From positions 124,001 through 188,000 of the forward strand of contig JAIQFP010000002.1 in the NCBI GenBank assembly GCA_020073165.1: 64,000 bases of DNA, in the 5' to 3' direction. Below the pieces are notes generated by a model. That model was not told the origin of the DNA. It did not search any database and saw only the letters and a list, made by a program, of their open reading frames with translations. Position 1 is the stretch's first letter; each line of letters opens with the position of its first letter. Positions 9,931 through 19,294 of the stretch are shown here, piece after piece. Both the position numbers and the translations under genes were made by a program. Source of the DNA: Terriglobia bacterium. Lineage in GTDB: Bacteria > Acidobacteriota > Terriglobia > Terriglobales > Acidobacteriaceae.

Positions 9931-10500
9931 CTAGTACCTTCTCTGCCCAAAGTACTTCCGCACGCCGATGGCGTTGTACCGTCCCCAAGGTCCGTTGGGC
10001 CCCAGGTCCGCGGCCCCCAAATCGCGATCCCGGGCTCCGAACCGTTGAAACAGGAAATGCTGTGTAATCCGCAGTTCGAACCCTTTTCCGATATAAACGC
10101 CGCCTCCCCACGACCGCTCCCAGCCAATCGCATCGAACGACCAGGTGTAGAGAGTTTGGGGCACGTTCTTTCCAAAGAGGAAATTCGGCTCGCCAAAGAA
10201 AAACAAGCGGCGCAGCTGGGTGCGCCCGAAAGGTCGTACCTCGACATATCCGGAAATCATGTAACGTCCGAAGGCATTGCAGGGCGCCTCCTTTCCCCCG
10301 AAGTTTCCCGCATCCGCGCGGCAGAGGTTAGGGTCGATCTCGTTATGTGGCGGCGCGATTTCAAACTGTCCCCACCCCCACAACGTGTCCGAGGGGAAAA
10401 ACAACCGGTCCTTGGGACCTAATGCGGGGGCTGGAGTCGTCTGCCCCTGCACCACCGTCGCCACGACCACACAGATCCACAGCCAAAGCAGCCGTTTCAT
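9931..10500 (-). CDS. Exported protein of unknown function
   Basis: I do not recognise the family. The 189 residues start with a signal peptide (about residues 1-19, ending VQGQ) and a GGAGAG Shine-Dalgarno supports the ATG. The mature part is rich in Gly, Phe, Trp and Tyr with alternating hydrophobic stretches, contains two cysteines close together (CRADAGNFGGKEAPC) that could form a disulphide, and ends in RRY. This suggests a small beta-rich periplasmic or outer-membrane protein. It lies between the multicopper oxidase and glnE, all on the minus strand but with gaps of about 200-300 bp. Confidence 0.7.
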   Translation of the reverse strand: MKRLLWLWICVVVATVVQGQTTPAPALGPKDRLFFPSDTLWGWGQFEIAPPHNEIDPNLCRADAGNFGGKEAPCNAFGRYMISGYVEVRPFGRTQLRRLFFFGEPNFLFGKNVPQTLYTWSFDAIGWERSWGGGVYIGKGFELRITQHFLFQRFGARDRDLGAADLGPNGPWGRYNAIGVRKYFGQRRY

Positions 10501-10810
10501 GATCTCTCCAGAATCAGTGCTCGATGAAACCGAGCCAGGATTGCGCTGGGCTCCGATGTTGCACGCCGTTCTCAGACCATACTTTCCAGCGCCAAACGCG
10601 ACGGCGCATTGTACTCTCTCTGGTTCACTTTGCGGTCAGTAAGTTGCCGATCGCTCGGGAGCTTCCCCGGGCTCGAGAGTCGAATTGTGAGGAATCGCCC
10701 GCAGGCGCATCGGAAGACGGGAAGGCTGCGGACAGTTCCTGCAAGTCCTGCAGTTGCGGAGGGCTCTTTTAGCACCATACCATCCGATGCCGGCCCAGCC
10801 GCCCAGTTTC
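10501..10810. other. Intergenic stretch without a recognisable gene
   Basis: About 310 bp between the unknown exported protein and the multicopper oxidase stop. Short frames on both strands lack a Shine-Dalgarno or recognisable sequence. It must carry the promoter of the exported-protein gene, but no convincing -35/-10 pair was picked out. Confidence 0.5.
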
Positions 10811-12676
10811 TTACTTGGCCGCCACAAACGTGAGCACTTGCGTCACTCGCACCGGAAACTGGCGGACCCCCGAATGCAACTCCGCAGTGCCGGGACTGTC
10901 CGCCTGGAACTCCACATCGTAAGTCTCGCCCACCGTGATCTCCATATCGGCAACAGAAGACCGCAATTGGGCGGGCGGCAGATCCATTCCGTCTTTCGCG
11001 ATGATCTTCCACTGTACCGGCGCGTCATTGCTGGTCAATCGCACCCGCAGGTTAACCAGGTTGTCGGTTATGTTAATGAGGCGCCAACGATATCGCGTCC
11101 CGGCTTGCAGGCTTATCGGACGCGGCTCCGGGCTGCCGTTCAGCAGCAGCATGTATCCGAACGGGGCATACTTGCCGGAACTGAAGAGGAAGGTCAGGTC
11201 ATGCGCCGGGTCGTACTTCTGCCCCGGCTCCAGCACGATCAGAGGTCCGTACACCCCATTCTGCAACTGGGCCGGGTCGTGCCAGTGCGTGTGGTAGATA
11301 AATGTCCCTGCTTTCGGCGGGATCATACGGGCGACAAATGACTGACCGGGAGCGACCGGAGGTGTGGTCTGCTGACCGGATCCGGTCCAGCCCGGCACGC
11401 CATCGTAGTAACTCTCCAGTTCGATCCCGTGCCAGTGGATCGCGGTCGGATGAGTACTCTGGTTCTTAACCTCGATCTCCGTCGCTTCCCCTCGCGTCAG
11501 CAAGATCGGCGGTCCCAACAGTTCGGGGTACTTGGCGTCCGCTTGCGGCGCTCGTGCAGGGTCATTCACTTCGAGCTTGTACAGCGGGACCTTCGCCGGG
11601 TCTTCCGAAATCACGAGTTGCAGCTTGTGCGCCGGGCTTGCGGCAACTGAAGCCACCGCAGGAGTCGCCCCGGGTCGCACCGTGATTCCGATCACCAGCC
11701 CGCCCATCCCAGCGCTCGGATCACTGACAGGCGAGTAGGCGGCAGGCATTTCGTGAGGATGGAGAACATCCGAGGGCGTCATGTGGGCCATCATGTGGCA
11801 GTGAAAGATCCAGTTCCCCGCCCGCTCCGGCGTCCACGTCATCTCGAACACATGGCCCGAGCCAACGTGTTCCGTGACCACCGTGCGCCGCTGCTCCGGG
11901 CTGTAGCGATCATAGTTTTCCCCGTCTCCTGCCCCATCCACCGTGAAATAAAAGCCATGAAGATGCATGGCGTGATCCGCGAATGTCGAGTTCAATACTC
12001 GCCAGTGGATCGTCTCTCCTGCGTCATAGGTCACATGCTCGGAATACGGCCATGACTTGCCATTGACGAATGGAATCTCCTCTCGCTTGGGAGTCTCGAG
12101 AAACTTTGTCCACATGCCGATAACAAAGATACGGTCATCCGGCCTGGCTCCGGGCGGGTCAACTACAAACGCTCCCGCCAGCACAGTCTCCGCTTCATCG
12201 CGATGCCGCAACGGCTGGGCCGACGTGGTCGCCCAATACATGTACGTGCCCGGCTCGCCGGCGATAAATTTCAGCTCGCGCGCTTCGCCCGGTGCGAGCG
12301 TCAGCGCGTCCTTGGAATCTCCCGGGTGGCGGTGCAGCCCATAGACTCTGGCCGCCAGAGGCAGGGTGTTGCGCACCGTCGCGTGGATCTCGGTCCCTTG
12401 CGGCACCCGAATCAGCGGGCCGGGATTCTGTGGAGCGCGACCCTCCTCCGCGAAAGCGTAGACCTGCACATGGTCGCCACCTTCGTCCTCGGGACACCAT
12501 CGGCCCTCGCTCAGTTCAAGCCGCAGGTTCAGGACGCCGTCTTTGAGTTGCCCGCCGGGTGTCCGGTTATCGTTCGCCACCAGCTGTGGCAAAGGAGAAT
12601 TCCCAGCAGCTTCAACAAACATCGCGGTGGGAAGCAGCATCAGGAAACTAATCCCCAGGCGGCCCCAATAACCCAT
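10811..12676 (-). CDS. Multicopper oxidase with permuted copper-motif order
   Basis: Exported cupredoxin-fold oxidase, 621 residues with a signal peptide (about 1-24). It would oxidise a substrate, possibly metal ions or phenolics, and reduce O2. Copper motifs: HLHG at about 238-241, HCHMMAHM at 292-299 (Cys of the type 1 site), HWHG at 414-417 and HTH at 462-464. In classic three-domain enzymes the HWHG and HxH motifs come first and HLHG/HCH last; here the order is reversed, and the N-terminal domain keeps only remnants (YGLHRHPG, TYMYW). Start at 12676 follows GGAGAG; the longer frame would run into glnA. Confidence 0.88.
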   Translation of the reverse strand: MGYWGRLGISFLMLLPTAMFVEAAGNSPLPQLVANDNRTPGGQLKDGVLNLRLELSEGRWCPEDEGGDHVQVYAFAEEGRAPQNPGPLIRVPQGTEIHATVRNTLPLAARVYGLHRHPGDSKDALTLAPGEARELKFIAGEPGTYMYWATTSAQPLRHRDEAETVLAGAFVVDPPGARPDDRIFVIGMWTKFLETPKREEIPFVNGKSWPYSEHVTYDAGETIHWRVLNSTFADHAMHLHGFYFTVDGAGDGENYDRYSPEQRRTVVTEHVGSGHVFEMTWTPERAGNWIFHCHMMAHMTPSDVLHPHEMPAAYSPVSDPSAGMGGLVIGITVRPGATPAVASVAASPAHKLQLVISEDPAKVPLYKLEVNDPARAPQADAKYPELLGPPILLTRGEATEIEVKNQSTHPTAIHWHGIELESYYDGVPGWTGSGQQTTPPVAPGQSFVARMIPPKAGTFIYHTHWHDPAQLQNGVYGPLIVLEPGQKYDPAHDLTFLFSSGKYAPFGYMLLLNGSPEPRPISLQAGTRYRWRLINITDNLVNLRVRLTSNDAPVQWKIIAKDGMDLPPAQLRSSVADMEITVGETYDVEFQADSPGTAELHSGVRQFPVRVTQVLTFVAAK

Positions 12677-12751
12677 TCTGTTCTCTCCATTGTTCCCAAC
12701 ACCAACAAGCTCAGGCAAACTACTCTTTCCGCACCCACCGGTCAATGCACA

Positions 12752-12780
12752 AAAAGGCCCGGCACATGCGGCCGGGCCTT
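12752..12780 (-). terminator. Rho-independent terminator after glnA
   Basis: Perfect 11-bp inverted repeat AAAGGCCCGGC / GCCGGGCCTTT with a 7-nt loop. Read on the minus strand it is followed by a T run (CTTTTTG). It lies 36 bp after the glnA stop and before the oxidase start, so glnA is insulated from the oxidase gene. Confidence 0.85.
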
Positions 12781-12815
12781 TCCGAGACCTGACACCCGAG
12801 AACTGAGACCCAATC

Positions 12816-14240
12816 CTAGATGTCGTAGTACAGCGCGAACTCAAACGGATGCGGCCGCAGCCGGACTGCGTCCACTTCCTTCTCGCGCTTGTAGTCGATG
12901 TAGGTCTTCAGCAACTCCTCGGTGAACACGTCGCCCTTGAGCAGGAAGGCGTGATCCTTTTCCAGGCAGTCGAGGGCATCTTCGAGCGAGCCGGGCATGG
13001 ACGGAACCTTCGCCAGCTCCTCCGGGCCCAGATCGTAGATGTCCTTGTCGAGCGGCTGACCGGGATCTATCTTGTTCTCCACTCCGTCGAGTCCTGCCAT
13101 CATCATGGCCGCGAATGCCATGTAAGGATTGCAGCTCGGATCGGGCGGGCGGAACTCCACGCGCTTCGCCTTGGGCGACGCCGAGTACATCGGGATACGG
13201 CACGCCGCCGAGCGGTTGCGCCGCGAGTACGCCAGGTTGACGGGCGCTTCAAAGCCCGGCACCAGACGCTTGTAGGAGTTGGTGGTGGGCGCGATGATCG
13301 CCGACAGTGCCGGCCCGTGCTTGATCAGCCCGCCGATATACCACAGCGCCATTTGCGACATGCCGGCGTAGCCGTCGCCGGCAAACAGCGGCTTGCCGCC
13401 CTTCCACAGCGACTGGTGGGTATGCATGCCGCTGCCGTTATCCTGGAAAATCGGCTTGGGCATGAAGGTCACGGTCTTGCCGTACTGGTTGGCCACGTTC
13501 TTTACGATGTACTTGTAGAGCATCATGTGGTCCGCGGAGCGCACCAGCGAATCGAACTTCAGGTCAATCTCGGTCTGGCCGCCCGTCGCGACTTCGTGAT
13601 GGTGGCACTCCACTTCCAGCCCGCAGCCCTGCATGGTCATCACCATCTCGCTGCGCAGGTCCTGGTAGTGGTCGGTGGGAGGTACCGGAAAGTAGCCTTC
13701 CTTGTAGCGTGGACGGTATCCCAGATTGTTCTCGACGCGGCCCGAGTTCCAGCGGCCTTCTTCCGCATCGATGAAGTAGAAACCGTGCTGCTCGCGCTGA
13801 TCGAAGCGCACGTTATCGAAGATGAAGAATTCGGCTTCAGCGCCGAAATAGGCGGTGTCGGCCAAGCCCGTCGAAGCCAGGTACATCTCCGCCTTGCGGG
13901 CGATATAACGGGGGTCGCGGTCGTAGCGCTGCTTGGTGACCGGATCGATCACATCGCAGGTCATGACCAGGGTGGACGCCTCGGTGAACGGATCCAGCAT
14001 GTAGGTATTCGGGTCGGGGATGAGCAGCATGTCGCTCTCGTGAATCGCCGCCCAGCCGCGAATGGACGAGCCGTCCATGCCAAAGCCCTCTTCGAACGAG
14101 GACTCCGTCAACTGGTCAATGGGATAGGAAACGTGGTGCCACAATCCCGGCAAGTCCGTGAAACGCAGGTCCAGCAGCTTGACCCCGTTCTTCTTCACGA
14201 ACTCCATAACGGTCTTTGGATCAGTTTTCGCTTCAGCCAT
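12816..14240 (-). CDS. glnA: Glutamine synthetase type I
   Basis: ATP-dependent synthesis of glutamine from glutamate and ammonia; dodecameric cytosolic enzyme of 474 residues. Family signatures seen: [11 protein letters not shown] near the N-terminus, [32 protein letters not shown], and NRSAACRIP. The loop [16 protein letters not shown] holds the tyrosine adenylylated by GlnE, matching the glnE gene nearby. ATG at 14240 is preceded by AAAGGAGCAATGC; the frame extends 29 residues upstream without conserved sequence. A terminator follows. Confidence 0.97.
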   Translation of the reverse strand: MAEAKTDPKTVMEFVKKNGVKLLDLRFTDLPGLWHHVSYPIDQLTESSFEEGFGMDGSSIRGWAAIHESDMLLIPDPNTYMLDPFTEASTLVMTCDVIDPVTKQRYDRDPRYIARKAEMYLASTGLADTAYFGAEAEFFIFDNVRFDQREQHGFYFIDAEEGRWNSGRVENNLGYRPRYKEGYFPVPPTDHYQDLRSEMVMTMQGCGLEVECHHHEVATGGQTEIDLKFDSLVRSADHMMLYKYIVKNVANQYGKTVTFMPKPIFQDNGSGMHTHQSLWKGGKPLFAGDGYAGMSQMALWYIGGLIKHGPALSAIIAPTTNSYKRLVPGFEAPVNLAYSRRNRSAACRIPMYSASPKAKRVEFRPPDPSCNPYMAFAAMMMAGLDGVENKIDPGQPLDKDIYDLGPEELAKVPSMPGSLEDALDCLEKDHAFLLKGDVFTEELLKTYIDYKREKEVDAVRLRPHPFEFALYYDI

Positions 14241-14607
14241 GCATTGCTCCTTTGTGCCGCCGGGCCTCTCCCGGGCGTGAAAGTGGCGCTTCGGCGGAAC
14301 ACACCGTGAGCCTTGCCGGAAGCGCAATCAAACTTGTCATCAGTAAATTAGGGGGATGTTGTGCGCCTGCCGCAATCGGTTTGTGTGCTGCAGGTCGGGC
14401 TTTAGTCTAGAAGCTGGCAGGCTGTGCAAGGAAATTGATTGTTTTTATGGCGGAGATAAGCGGGCGTTATCTACCAGAAGGGTTTTCGTTTCAATCGGTT
14501 GCACTGTGGAAAATGGGATTCGCAATGCCCGCAAATCTAGCCGCCCGGTACCCGCAGGAGAGCACCGGCGACTCACCGCGATTCTCAGGGGTTTTGAGCA
14601 AACCCCA
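14241..14607. other. glnA leader and intergenic DNA without a supported gene
   Basis: About 370 bp between glnA and the small Cys/His protein gene. It must contain the glnA promoter. I looked for a sigma-54 signature (TGGCAC-N5-TTGC) on the minus strand and did not find a convincing one. Short open frames here overlap each other in several phases and have no ribosome binding site. Confidence 0.45.
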
Positions 14608-14790
14608 TCAGGACTTGGCAACCATTCCCACGGATGCATCCCCTGACGGGCGAGCCGACCAATCCCGCCCCGCCTCTCCCCACGGCCCTTCCACCTTGGG
14701 CAAACTTGCGGTCACTTCCTTTCGCGCTGGAGGCAAACACAAACAGTGATCTTCGGGGTTGTAGTCCACACCACAATAGACGCAGTGCAT
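14608..14790 (-). CDS. Small Cys/His-rich protein, possibly zinc-binding
   Basis: Predicted 60-residue protein of unknown function. The first 18 residues hold Cys3, Cys6, His15, Cys16 and Cys18 (start MHCVYCGVDYNPEDHCLC), a spacing compatible with a small zinc knuckle; the remainder is polar and probably disordered. Support for translation is the strong AGGAGG about 6 bp before the ATG. It is isolated between glnA and glgB, on the glnA strand. It could be a metal-binding adaptor; no partner is evident. Conservation in relatives would settle whether it is real. Confidence 0.55.
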   Translation of the reverse strand: MHCVYCGVDYNPEDHCLCLPPARKEVTASLPKVEGPWGEAGRDWSARPSGDASVGMVAKS

Positions 14791-14935
14791 GGCGCCCTCC
14801 TACTGTCCGCAGCATAGGAGCGTTCCCTCCCCAGGAGAAATTCATAGTTTTAATGGGTGCAATCAAAATTTACGATGCTTGCCCCGGAGGGGGCCGGCTG
14901 GCTCGGCCATTCCGGTACACTAGTCACAGCTCATC

Positions 14936-16867
<1,932 letters not shown>

Positions 16868-16936
16868 TCGTCACCACTGCCGTCCTATCGGCAGGGGGCT
16901 AGTGCCAGACCTTCGCTATCAGGAACACAGCCATGG

Positions 16937-17368
16937 CTACGCTGGTCCGTTCCGGGGTCCCCCATTGGCACGCATCGTGACCGCGACAGGGGTCAGGGTT
17001 TTGCATGCCATGCCAAGCAGGATCGCAACTTGATCCAGGATCCTGTCCACCGGCCCACCTTTGACCAGGGCAGCATCTACGACATGGGACGCTGCCTCCG
17101 GAACCGGCTGCCGGCCCGTAATCATGATCACGGGAAGCGTTGGTTGGCAACGCTTTATCTCGGCAGCCAGCTCCGCGCCGTTCATTCCAGGCATGTGGTA
17201 GTCGGAGATGACCGCATCAATATCAGCCCCTTCGGCGTGAAGCAACTCCAAGGCCTGATGACCACTGCTGGCCACAATCACTCCATAGCCGTACCTGTCG
17301 AACAGCGTCTCGTAGAACCTACGCGTCGCGCGATCATCGTCCACGCACAGCAACGTAGGCCGTTTCAT
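16937..17368 (-). CDS. Stand-alone response regulator receiver protein
   Basis: Single receiver domain of 143 residues with no output domain. It has the acidic pair in CVDDDRATR, the phospho-acceptor Asp in AVISDYHMPGMNG, the Thr of VIMITG and the Lys of ALVKGG, so it should be phosphorylatable. The last 25 residues (TLTPVAVTMRANGGPRNGPA) are not part of the domain. ATG 17368 is chosen because the domain begins there; the longer frame upstream has no conserved sequence. No kinase is adjacent, so its partner is unknown; it may act in a phosphorelay or by protein-protein contact. Confidence 0.85.
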   Translation of the reverse strand: MKRPTLLCVDDDRATRRFYETLFDRYGYGVIVASSGHQALELLHAEGADIDAVISDYHMPGMNGAELAAEIKRCQPTLPVIMITGRQPVPEAASHVVDAALVKGGPVDRILDQVAILLGMACKTLTPVAVTMRANGGPRNGPA

Positions 17369-17628
17369 CAAGAAGAGGACGCTCCCACCACATCGCTGAC
17401 ACGCGCCTTGACGGTTGCAAGGCAATCGCCAAACTGGAATCGTGGGCGGGGCCGCGCGTCCGAGGGGAATAACGGGATTGCTACTTGCTTTGCGGAGGCG
17501 ACTACCTGGCAGGCTGCGGCAGACGTGGCGCTTCGTATCAGGGCATGCCTTCAGGCTTGCCACAAACGCGGCCCAAGAAGCGCGCCTTCAGGCGCTGCAC
17601 TGTAATATCAGGGCTTTGCTACAGAATG

Positions 17629-19095
17629 CTACGGGTTCCACACCCCCAGCTCTTTCAGGAAGTCTTCTAACCCCGCCTTGCGGATGATTTCTCCTACCGC
17701 CGCATGGTCAATGTGGGCGGAGATCGGCTGCGGATCCTGCGCCACGGCCCAGGCCGTGACCGCCACTATGGCGGCATCCGCTTTGAAGTTCAGTGGGTCC
17801 ACCTTGTCGAAGGTGTCGCTGGACTTGTGGTGGATCTCCATGTAGTGCGCCATATCCACTTCCAGATCCAGCGCCGGAATCCCCTGCAGCAGGAAAGGCC
17901 CGTGGTCGGTGTCATAGGTCACATCCATCGACAAATCGTCCCCGCTCAAGCCCTTGAGTAGAGACTCACTGATTGGCTCCATGGCGGCCTTCAGGTCCTT
18001 GCGGCCTTCTACCTTCCACCCGCGAGGATGACCGGCGCCATTGTCAGTGTTCAGGACTGCGACGCACTTGTCCAATTCCGCCCGGTGCGCCTGGGTGTAG
18101 GCCAGGGAACCGAGGATACCCTCCTCTTCCCCGCCCCAAAGCGCGAAGCGAATGGACCGTCGTGGCGGCTGGGCCAGGCTGGCAATGGCGCGCGCCGCCT
18201 CCAGTACCATGGCGCTTCCGGTGCCGTTGTCCTGCGCTCCGGTGCCAAAGTCCCAGGAATCCAGGTGGGCTCCAATCAGAATCCATTCATCGGGATGCTC
18301 GCGGCCGCGAATCTCCGCCACCACGTTGTGCACCTGGGTCGTCCCGGAGGTGGCGTTCTGTACCTCGAGCTTTACCGTGACTCTGCCCTTGGGCTCTTGC
18401 AGCAGACGGAGCATCATCTGGGCATCTTCCATGCCGGTCTGCACCACGGGCAAGGGACCGAGCGTGGCGTGATAGCCGGCGGCATGCGCGTTCAACACGT
18501 TGTCTTTTTCACGGTCCGGAAACAGGACGGCCAGCGCTCCTTCATCCCGCAGCAGCCCGTAGGCGGGACGCAACAACGGTAGAACTTTGCGATAGCCGTC
18601 AGCAAAGGCTTTAGCCGCGTCGAACAGGACAATGTGGTCTTTGATCTGGGCAGCTTGCGCCTTGATGCTGTCGGCGGAAAGATCGCCGATCACGATCACA
18701 TCCCCTTGCACTCCGCCTTGTTGCGTCGAGGGCGACCAACCCAGGGATGCGACGTGCAGCGGGCGCTCCACCGGTGAGGTCATCTCGCCCTGTGCCCATC
18801 CGCGCTGCCAGCCATTGGGCAGAGTGAACGCTTCCAGGCGCACGTTCTGGATGCCGTAGCTGCGAAACCGGTCAGCCGCCCACTCGGCAGCGTGCTCGTA
18901 GCTTGGAGACCCGCTGACACGCGGGCCAAAACCGTCTGCCAGTTCGTGCAGCGTGTTCATCGAGGGACCTGTGAGAATCGATCCCACCAGATGGTCTGCG
19001 GTCTGCTGGACATCACCCGCAGGCTCGGCCGCGCAGGCGAGCACCAGGGCCAACACAACCGAGAAGGGCAACGAGCGACGAAGGCTGATTTTCAT
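17629..19095 (-). CDS. Exported M28-family metallopeptidase with PA domain
   Basis: Zinc aminopeptidase or carboxypeptidase of the M28 family, 488 residues, with an N-terminal signal (about 1-20) that ends in LVLACAA and may be lipidated. A protease-associated domain (about residues 130-240) precedes the catalytic domain. Two-zinc site motifs: IGAHLDSWDFGTGAQDNGTG, ALWGGEEEGILGS, LNTDNGAG, and EIHHKSSDTFDKVD near the C-terminus. It probably digests peptides in the periplasm, complementing the M19 dipeptidase. It is divergent from lptFG with about 200 bp between them. Confidence 0.9.
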   Translation of the reverse strand: MKISLRRSLPFSVVLALVLACAAEPAGDVQQTADHLVGSILTGPSMNTLHELADGFGPRVSGSPSYEHAAEWAADRFRSYGIQNVRLEAFTLPNGWQRGWAQGEMTSPVERPLHVASLGWSPSTQQGGVQGDVIVIGDLSADSIKAQAAQIKDHIVLFDAAKAFADGYRKVLPLLRPAYGLLRDEGALAVLFPDREKDNVLNAHAAGYHATLGPLPVVQTGMEDAQMMLRLLQEPKGRVTVKLEVQNATSGTTQVHNVVAEIRGREHPDEWILIGAHLDSWDFGTGAQDNGTGSAMVLEAARAIASLAQPPRRSIRFALWGGEEEGILGSLAYTQAHRAELDKCVAVLNTDNGAGHPRGWKVEGRKDLKAAMEPISESLLKGLSGDDLSMDVTYDTDHGPFLLQGIPALDLEVDMAHYMEIHHKSSDTFDKVDPLNFKADAAIVAVTAWAVAQDPQPISAHIDHAAVGEIIRKAGLEDFLKELGVWNP

Positions 19096-19294
19096 GGAGT
19101 CCCCGATTATTTCATTGGACCAACCCGCGATGAGGTGGGCCGGAGATTGTGCTACGAACGGGGGCGGGGACGCAAGTCGGTGGAATCACCGAAACCCGCC
19201 AACCGGGTCAGGCTAAGCTGGGGTAGCATCCTCTTGCGGCGACGAGCGCTCCAGGGCTTGGCCCCGTGCTAGACTCCCCTTATCGTCGTCGCCC

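Noticed and set aside
12849-14309. 486-codon open frame antisense to glnA
   Set aside because: It is a mirror of the strongly coding glnA frame in GC-rich DNA, has no ribosome site, and its translation shows no recognisable motif.
14241-14450. Possible sigma-54 promoter for glnA
   Set aside because: No TGGCAC-N5-TTGC match at the right spacing on the glnA strand; a plus-strand TGGCAGGCTGTGCA is in the wrong orientation and one base short.
16877-16894. 6-bp hairpin after glgB
   Set aside because: CTGCCG/CGGCAG stem without a T tract; too weak to call a terminator.
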